DNA from: Hexactinellida sp. DTS-2022
Taxonomy: Eukaryota; Porifera; Hexactinellida
DNA length: 64,000 bases
Reading direction: 5' to 3'
Assembly: GCA_028753945.1 (NCBI GenBank)
Contig: JAPNXP010000012.1
Coordinates: 2,356,001 to 2,420,000 of the forward strand
This document shows, one piece after another, positions 56,430 through 64,000 of this stretch; positions within the stretch are counted from its first letter, which is position 1; each line of letters opens with the position of its first letter. The notes beneath the pieces were generated by a model that saw only the letters and a program-made list of their open reading frames with translations, was not told where the DNA came from and searched no databases. The position numbers were made by a program, and so were the translations under genes.

Positions 56430-58065
56430 TATGTTTGATTATGCTAGAAAGTTCAAGTCGATGCTCGGTTCAAGGATTTGAAGATAGGAGATGTGATAAT
56501 TAGAAGCTTCGCGACAGAACCGAAGGGCTCGTATATATACACACATACACACATAGAGGTTTGTGTTTTAATAGTATAGATCAGGTCCGGATTTGGGTTG
56601 CGCGGGGCCCGCGGCATATTTTCCGCGCGGGGCCCCTTGATCATATTGCAAACGATTAAAATTGGCTTCCTTTGTCCACGGAAAACTGATTTTTGGTTGG
56701 ATCGATCATCGAGTGCTAGGGAAAATATTGCCTACTCATAAAATATTTAAGATTAAATGCAGTTCCTTCTGTCTCCCATGCCATTAAAATTTCACATGTG
56801 TGTATACGAAATTAAAACTCGATTGTTGTATGTGGGTATGTTTGTCCGGTTTTTATTTATGTGATAGGAGACCAGAAACCGCACTTATAATTGAGATAAA
56901 GGCTAGCTTCCAAATAGTCAGATAGATAAACAAGTATGCTGATTCCGAATTTCGCATTTACAAATTTCTTATACCAATACTTATTGTTGTGTTTCATAAA
57001 GTAAACAAATTGCTGAAAATTCAAAATGAACCAGGAGACTGGCTGCCTGTTGGTGTAATAGGTGAACGAGTGAGTATGCTGATTCCGATTCTCGCATTAA
57101 CAAAATTCAACGTTAATATTTATTTTTGTTGTTGACAAAATATGTAAACAAATGGGTGAAATTTAAAATTATGGAGTCACATAATGATTGGTTTAGTGAG
57201 GGGTAAGGCTGCGTAGCGGCCGTTGACTTGATGTGTGTAGCACCGATCCGTCGCAATGTTACTGAGACCGAAGGGTTCCTGTTTACGAATAAGGAAATAT
57301 ACATCTGAATTTAGTCTGAAATTCAATACGCTTGCAGAGCCGAGGCACGGGATTGGAACCTGCCTGGCAAGGGAGTTTTAGAGCGAGCGTAGCGAGTGAT
57401 TGTTTGGGATTTGGGGGCTTTTCCCCGAATTTTTCTTTAACTTTATACTTGTTAAATTCTCAGGGCAATTAGTAGAATTTGGATTAATTATTAATATTAG
57501 TAAATAAAACCCAAGTACATTTAGTCCAAAATTCAAAGAATTAGGTCACGTTGGTATGGTAATTGCTTCATTGCGCGGTACAAAGAGACTATATAGTAAT
57601 ACTCAAAGTATGGCACATAAAGTAGGTACATCGTATTTGGACATTTTTTGTCAAAAAAAGAATCTACCCACCGCAGGGTCCCAAGCGCGGGGTTACGAAA
57701 GTTCGGGGCCCCCAAAGCGCGGGGCCCCCGGCATATGCCGAATCTGCAGTATTGTAATTCGGGCCTGGTATAGATAGACCGAAATGGTGTTCCAAGGGAT
57801 CCGTCTGTAGAAAGGAAGACAACACAAATGTAAAGCCACATGTTTGAGTCAAATGGTTGGTAATTTGTGGTAAGGCAATTTTAAAACTGGTGTATGTTTG
57901 TATACTCAGTTTGCCAATTTTTTCTGGTAAAGTTTGCCAAGCATCTTACCAAAAACTACACAAGTCAAAAATAGAAATCGCTCCTCATTAAAAGTCAAAG
58001 GTCTCGAGAAATTATCGTTCAACGTATTCCTTTAAATGGTGAGTATTATAAACTAGTGAGGAAGA
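56430..58065 (-). pseudogene. P-element transposase relic, copy M
   Basis: On the minus strand 58050-57780 reads DLCSF, GKLSIQTYTSFKIALPQITN and LQTDPLEHHFGL. After the inserted element it continues at 56520-56440 with NYHISYLQILE. These are consecutive blocks in copy D. Only this central to C-terminal part remains. Confidence 0.75.
56582..57767. mobile_element. hAT-type element, TSD GTATAGAT
   Basis: CAGGTCCGGATTTGGG at 56582 and AATTCGGGCCTG ending at 57767, flanked by exact GTATAGAT (56574-56581 and 57768-57775). Subterminal 'gcgcggggcccg' palindromes are mirrored. It is 1186 bp with no transposase. It interrupts P element M. Confidence 0.92.
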
Positions 58066-58069
58066 ATAA

Positions 58070-58479
58070 CTAATACAATAAACTCGTAACTACAACAAGA
58101 ACAAGGTAAATATACAACTAACAATAGGTCTATGCATATGTTGAGTATCTATAAGGTGTTAAAAGACATTTATTATCTGACGATTGAAGCACATCAATGA
58201 CTGTCAAAGTTCCACTATACTCTGTGTGTCGTTGTGCCAGATGCTTTAATTCCTTCTATTCGAGATCCCAACATCTAATATTATGTGATAATTTCAAAAT
58301 CACTGATATTTTCATTAAATTATTATTTATACTGCATAAATTGCTCAGCTGAAGTTGCATCCAAAAGAATTTCAAGTGCAAGTGGTTATATACAGATCGA
58401 TTCTATATTCAAAAATAATCAAATAAATGTTAATTGCCTATTCATTATGTTATTGTATTTAGATTAGAAACAGATGACT
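58070..58479. other. No gene seen
   Basis: AT-rich sequence between P element M and the hAT relic L. Confidence 0.3.
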
Positions 58480-60545
58480 CTGTGAAGAATGCTACCACTT
58501 CCCAAACCACGGACGCTTCTTTGGCAATCAAAACCTCTTTTACACCAAATCCTCTATCGAATATTATAATTTAATCCGCTTCCTCCTTGGTACCACTTAA
58601 CCCTACTCCAGAAGCTATTATATTCACTTATACTCCCACTAGACCTACATAAACTGCCTTTCCTTTGGAAAATGTCACTCAATCCATGTTATCAGATGTA
58701 TCTGACACTACACCTATATCACTCACTTTCCCCACATTCCATGGACCAATTGATTTGGGCCCACTTATACAAGTTGCTGGTGGTTCCTGGAGCAAACTTA
58801 AGCAACTGGTGAAGGAAATTCCGAATCCACAGAAAATAATGTACCTCACTCTCCACTCAAAACCTGCTCCTACAGACACTTTCCACTCCCATTTGATGAC
58901 TAAACTTGGGGAAAATGGAATGTCTATTTTCAGCACAAATGGCTAGAGCAGTTTCCTTGGTTATCCTACAGTACTACATCATCTGGAGGTCTCTGTAGAT
59001 CTTGCATTCTTTTCCCCGAACAGTTACAGGAAGGAGGTTTGGTAGGAATAGAGCCAGTTGTTTTGGTACTCTATTTATTCCAAAACAGTATTCGAAGGCA
59101 TTTGATAAGGATGGTTTTCTTGTCTGTCATCAGAAGTCTGCAATGCATCATAATGCTGCAGTATGGGAGATATCTTTTAGCAAAATTTCCTGGATCCTAA
59201 ATTACGAATAGATACCTGGTTGATGATACGGAATGATCAACAAAGAGAGGAGTTTTAACATATCCTTCACCCAGGGGCGTCGAAAGTGGGGTGGAAGGGT
59301 GGGTGTTGACCTACCCTAAAATTATTTAGGGTAGGTTTAACCCACCCTGTTAATGCTTAATATTTCAATCAATATTTTTATTCAATTGCCAAAGTAATTG
59401 CTTTTATCCAAGATCCAATTTTGTTTTAGATTTGTGCACAATTTGTATCCAAATTTTTGTAAGTTCATAGACATTCAGAATGTATAACAAGTATATGTTA
59501 TCTATAACCCCTCTGGAGGTTTCTAATTAATGATTACTTTGTACATATAATTTCTTTTAGTTGCACGTTTTTTTGTATAACGAACACTAATTCAAATTTC
59601 AGGCTAAAGTTCCTTTTTTATTTTGTCAATTTCAGCCTCAAAGTTCCTTATCAGTTCCTTAATTTTTTGGGCTTAATTAACATTGTAACGTTTCTATTTG
59701 ACAATATTGAATTAATCTTATAGAAATAATTTTAGTAAATTTAGAAATAAATTATATGTACGTAAATGTAATAATGAATTCTATCTCAGCCTAGAGTTCT
59801 TTATAAAGGTATTCCTTATAAACAAAAACCTGTATTCTCGTTATTAGTCTTATTGAAAAATATTTAATTATATGTATATCGGGAAGTATACCCACCTTGA
59901 TACAAATGAGTTCCGGCGCCCCTGCCTTCACCAGATTGTTCTGGCTGTAGAATTTTTAGCAAGCAATCCTTGCCTTTCAGGGGTCATCGTGAAGACAAGG
60001 TGGACTTTGCCAGAAATGATATCAACGGAGGAAATTTCATTGCCATACTGCATCTTTTGGCACAATGAGACAGTCTACTTCATAAACACCTTCTCTTTGC
60101 AAAGCGAAATTCTAAGTACACTACCAAAACTATCCAAAAAGAAATCATCAATATTTATGCATGCAAGATTAAATAAAGGCTCATCAAGCAGCTTCGTGAG
60201 AACATCTTGTCGTTCACTATAATTGCTGATGAATACACAGATCCACATTCCAACCAGAAGATTCTCTCTGTATGCCTACGTTTTGTGGATACATCTTTTC
60301 CACAACAGCCTCACATTAAGGGATGTCTGATTGATTTTCTTCATTTAGAAATAGCTAAGGCCCTTACTATCTATCATAATATTTTGGAATCTATCTCTCA
60401 ACCATCTATTTGTCTCAACCCATCAAACATCAGAGGCCAAGCTTATGATGGAGCTGCAGGAATATTCGTTGGAGAATTTAAATATAAGATTACTTACACA
60501 AATATAAGTTTATCTTGCATAAAATCGTATGGAGCTTTATAGTTA
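58480..60545 (+). pseudogene. ZMYM1-like hAT transposase relic, copy L
   Basis: In order: an N-terminal frame 58665-58946; a TTF-type finger region with CRSCILFPE (about 59000) and AFDKDGFLVCHQKSAMHHNA; a break by the element at 59272-59924; remnants of the DUF4371 region in mixed frames (about 59950-60200); and the clean frame 60207-60542 with IIADEYTDPHSNQKILSVCL (catalytic-core start) and NIRGQAYDGAAG. The order matches ZMYM1-like hAT proteins, as for the relic at 15590-17011. The C-terminal half is missing. Termini not found. Confidence 0.82.
59272..59924. mobile_element. hAT-type element, TSD CCTTCACC
   Basis: CAGGGGCGTCGAAAG at the left and TTCCGGCGCCCCTG at the right are inverted ends, flanked by exact CCTTCACC (59264-59271 and 59925-59932). 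653 bp, AT-rich interior. It splits the hAT relic L. Confidence 0.9.
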
Positions 60546-61138
60546 TGTAACCTAGTATTACGTATTGACTTTAATTGATAAATCCCTCGTTGACCCAAAT
60601 GGGGGGATCTTATATAGCCCTCCAGAACCCTTGCTAGGAATTCCTCGGTGTACAGTGTAGCATATAGTCTCGTGAATGTTCGAAATGTCCAGAATAATTA
60701 ACTAATTATCGCAGTTGTTAGGTATTTGAAATTGGGAAAATAGCACTCTATCGTATCTGGCTTCCAGGGGCTTCCAGCGACCCCACACCCCATCTGGTTT
60801 TTTGTGTTTTTAGAAAATGATAACTCCCCCCCTTTAAAATGACCCTTACCGCGCCTGAATAGTGATTACTGTATTATTCGGATAATATCCGCATCAGGCT
60901 CCTATTTAGACATTGACTTAAGGGATGGCAAAATTATGGTTTTCTGGAATAATGAATGGCGAGGATATGACCGCGCGCGGAAGCACGTTGTAAGGTAGGG
61001 ATGCAATTGATGGCGAGAGCCTTCCCTCGTATTCCCCTAAGTGAAGCCCATCGGATTCCAAACTCTAATGGCGAGCATCCTAATGCTGAATTATTTGCAG
61101 CCATGGACTCTGTTGCTGTAATTATTTCTTCAAAGTCC
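60546..61138. other. No gene seen
   Basis: It contains GC-rich patches (60960-61020) and a C-run near 60830 without recognisable ends. Confidence 0.3.
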
Positions 61139-61139
61139 T

Positions 61140-61615
61140 CATCTATAAGAGAACTTCTTTAATTCGCGCATTCTATACTTTTTGAAAGAACCAGCGAGTT
61201 ATAATTACTAACTTTATTTGCAAGAAAACAATTCGCTGCTGTAAACACGAGCGTCGATAAGATGTTCCAACTAAACACATCACAGCTAATACAATTAGAC
61301 TTCCTAATACTTGGATCACGACTATCACTATCTTCCAAATACATCAACGTCAGTTCAACTACGTATTATTTTTCTATAAGATCCACTTACAAGCTTCGCC
61401 AACAGCTCTTTATTGTTTTCGATGGCACTAAAAGGTCTTGCATAATCAAGTATGGATTTCAAAACTGGCTCAGATGGATATTTAAGTCCGCCACGGTCCG
61501 TTAGCTGCAGAAGTTTATACTGAGAGTCCAGGTCTAAATCGAGGAGATATTCTTTATTGACTGTTAGCATATGTAGACAGACATAACACGGTTTTGTATG
61601 TTTCACCATCACTGT
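61140..61615 (-). pseudogene. P-element transposase C-terminal fragment, copy N
   Basis: Frames 61612-61355 (YKLLQLTDRGGLKYPSEPVL, then AIENNKELLAKLVSG) and 61347-61159 (NCISCDVFSWNILSTLVFTA, NKVSNYNS) match the last 150 residues of copy D. One shift separates them. The rest of the element is absent. Confidence 0.8.
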
Positions 61616-61820
61616 TGGAATACGGTTAAGAATACTTTTTCAGGGTTCTCCAAATGTGACAATGACGTCATAACTTGTCGAGGTGTGAGACATCTTTGGT
61701 GGAAAGCTCTACTTGGCGGGTAACAAAAGTTACCTCTATATGCCAAAAATCACATTTTGAAACAGTCCACTTTCTTCAATCAACTCGGAACATACAAACA
61801 AGTATATATATATATAATAT

Positions 61821-62013
61821 CAGGGGTTTATCCAGGAGCGCGCCATACGCCTAGAGGCGTATAAATTTGGCTATGTTTGCGTTTAGGAGCGCGAAAACTG
61901 CCGAAACTCCCCGTAGAGTAATACAAAACTAACCTTTTAGGCTTACAAAATACATACTCTAGTGACCTTAGGGCAATTAGGAGCGTTCAATTTGAGTCCT
62001 GTATAATTCCCTG
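61821..62013. mobile_element. MITE of the TTATCCAGGAGCGCGC family
   Basis: CAGGGGTTTATCCAGGAGCG at the left and GTATAATTCCCTG at the right. Inner GCCTAGAGGCG palindrome. The flanks are a TA microsatellite, so the duplication cannot be judged. Confidence 0.65.
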
Positions 62014-62027
62014 ATATATATATACAT

Positions 62028-62380
62028 ACCTTATTATAGGAAATTAACGCGCCATGTAATTAACGCGTATTCGAGCTGAACATTTTCAAATACATGAAAT
62101 TAACGCGATTAAATTTTATAAAATATTTCAGGATTATTAATCTCCTGATTGAATACTGTTATTGTGCCCAAATAGGCTTCCAATCTACTTGATAGACATG
62201 GTATATCCTTTCAAACTAGTTGCACATCTGAAAATATGTAGCTCTGAAGTTTGTCCATCCATTGTAAATTTTGCTAAATTCCTGGAAATTAAGTTCATGG
62301 AAATTAACGCTCCATTAAATTAACGCGATTTGGAGAAATTCGCGTTAATTTCATGGCGCGTTAATTTCCTATAATAAGGT
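62028..62380. mobile_element. Inverted-repeat element with ACCTTATTATAGG ends
   Basis: ACCTTATTATAGGAAATTAA and its complement TTAATTTCCTATAATAAGGT bound 353 bp. 'aaattaacgcg' is repeated through both arms. TA-rich flanks suggest a TA duplication. A lone left end is at about 54588. Confidence 0.85.
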
Positions 62381-62389
62381 ATATGCACA

Positions 62390-62804
62390 AAGGTTTGTGT
62401 TTTAATATCGTGTGCTACCAAATTTTAATGTCTATTTCATGAGTGGGGGATTCCTTCTCCTACAAATCATTAGATAAACAGCATTGCACATTACATGAAG
62501 CGTGCAACTGAGTGACCATTTCATGATGCGTGCAACTGAGTGACCATTTCATGAAATGAGAGACTTAATGTGCATTACGGGACTTGTGGACTTGTTTCAG
62601 GGAACATCGAGTTATCCAACAGAAGCGGTTGTTGATGAAATTTCCTAGTTCTTTAGTTCCCAGAACAAGAAGTAGTTCCCTGTCATATTTCTGTCTGCAG
62701 TAGAAAAAGGAAACAGAAGAGATACGAATCTTCTTCTATTCAATATTTTGCAGCATCAACTGCAGATATGCTACCTCTACAACAGCAAGTTTAGTTCAAC
62801 AAAA
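62390..62804. other. No gene seen
   Basis: A 30-bp near-tandem duplication (GCGTGCAACTGAGTGACCAT, twice, 62499-62546) is the only feature noted. Confidence 0.4.
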
Positions 62805-63125
62805 ATTCGAGCTGGCTTCTATTCAATTGTAGTATTATTACTATACAATTGCTAAAGTAAATAAAATAAAATAAGCAATTTGTAGACTTAACTCAACTCA
62901 CCGTGGGTAGATAACAATACTAAAATAATTAACTAATAATATAATATATTATCAATACATAATGATTGAATGACATTAAACTCAAGATGGTTTATGATAG
63001 AAACAAACTTCTAATTTATCAACCTTTCCTTGTGGCTCGGACCAATTGGCAAATGGTTCTTGACACCTTGAGGCGTTGATGACTCTGCGAAAAAAATTCA
63101 AAATTTCAGCTGTGCCGACAGCATT
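62805..63125 (-). mobile_element. Fragment of the 'G' repeat, copy 3
   Basis: On the minus strand the end AAATTGCAGCCTG-like hairpin arm (near 63110), TCATCAACGCCTCAAGG, AACCATTTG and the AGCCAGCT-TATTCAATTG block follow the order of copies 1 and 2. The half that carries the other terminus is missing. Confidence 0.7.
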
Positions 63126-63139
63126 TCCTTTTGAGGCAC

Positions 63140-64000
63140 TACTAATTACCCAATTTTTTCTATTTTGGTTAAAAAAGGCACGCTTCTGGGGTCTGGAATT
63201 TTTAAGCAGTCGATTGTACCAATTTGTTAATTTGTCACTTGTTCCGGAATAACGGGATAGATTCGACGAGGAACGATCAAAAAGTCTGTTTCAATCATTC
63301 AATGGAGTACAAGGAGACATTGATAATACGAAAAGTTGATTGAGCTAAAGGTGCTATAACGATGATGAAGAGATATCGAACTACAATCCATCAACGTTTT
63401 GGCTACACCCGGGGCCTTATTCACTAACAATTCTTAACTTTGTATTCTTGAAATATATGAGAAAATATCGAAATAATATGACCATCGAAAACACCTTGGA
63501 AGCTAAATCGTTTTAAATTCATCAAAATATATTCAGAGTAATGCCACCATTTAAGTTAAGCTTGACGTCATATTCTTAGAATTTTATTAACTCATTTTAC
63601 ACGAAATTCCACCTTGGTTGTTATATTTCACAGATATTTGGGTTGGACACGAATTTAACCTTTAATTGAAAAGCCCATATATGGAATTTTCCTGAATTTA
63701 TTATTTTTTCTCCTAGATTCTATATGAATATGAGATAATCAGCATGCTTATATTAGCTTCACTTTGCATTTCATCAACAAAGGAGGAGTGAAAGGCAGCT
63801 ATGCTATGCTTTTTTCTTATGATGTGTGTCATATACTCTAAATCAATTGCCAAGACATTACGCATGATCGTTTCTCATTGGAAATTGCAATGAAAACTCC
63901 TCTTAATAATGCGAGATATTGCTCTAGATATGGTGCGTAAGATCACTGACATCAACCAATCTATGTCAGGTTGCCTTTTACATACGATTGATCTAGCGGT
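63140..64000. other. No gene seen
   Basis: AT-rich; no supported frame, element end or splice-bounded exon identified. Confidence 0.3.

Noticed and set aside
57533-57852. Frames reading GPRALGAPNFRNP and similar
   Set aside because: They run through GC-rich palindromes of the 56582-57767 element joined to P codons; only the P part is meaningful.

Overview
This is a piece of an AT-rich animal (invertebrate metazoan) nuclear genome made mostly of transposable elements in decay. The metazoan call rests on intron-containing coding sequence with GT-AG introns, THAP-domain P-element transposases, several hAT transposase lineages (ZMYM1-like, ZNF862-like and ZBED-like), a CR1/L2-type LINE and very many short inverted-repeat elements. 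I cannot name the species or phylum. No bacterial, organellar, rRNA, tRNA or CRISPR feature is visible.

The one host gene I can support is an RPA1-like gene (replication protein A 70-kDa subunit) on the + strand. Three exons (19076-19283, 45696-45874, 46499-46768) join in phase into 219 codons. They cover the end of DNA-binding domain A, all of domain B and the start of domain C. The intron between the first two exons is 26.4 kb and is packed with transposons. The next intron is 624 bp but shrinks to 59 bp once one hAT miniature element with an exact 8-bp target duplication is removed. Earlier and later exons were not found here.

Region by region. 1-6.8 kb: a degraded P element (THAP9-like), an unclassified 'G' element with a subterminal hairpin and a nested hAT miniature element, and a LINE tail. 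6.95-15.1 kb: P element A, split by a nearly intact ZNF862-like hAT transposon, a second G element and two miniature elements. 15.2-18.4 kb: miniature elements and a ZMYM1-like hAT pseudogene. 19.08-46.77 kb: the RPA1-like gene. Its large intron holds a three-level hAT nest (20.0-23.6 kb), a LINE (26.5-28 kb), P element H, a relic of an unclassified gene family (30.8-32.7 kb), two complete P elements facing away from each other (D at 33.5-37.1 kb and B at 37.25-40.67 kb), a long-inverted-repeat element and many miniature elements. 46.8-64 kb: more hAT miniature elements, a THAP relic, P element C (a duplicate of A in inverted orientation), a long stretch with no feature I can support (52.65-56.4 kb), P fragments M and N, another ZMYM1-like hAT and a third G fragment.

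Every transposase gene seen carries frameshifts, stops or deletions, so nothing here looks able to move by itself. The freshest element is the hAT at 8.1-10.8 kb. Target duplications, most of them perfect, allow the insertion order to be read in several places.
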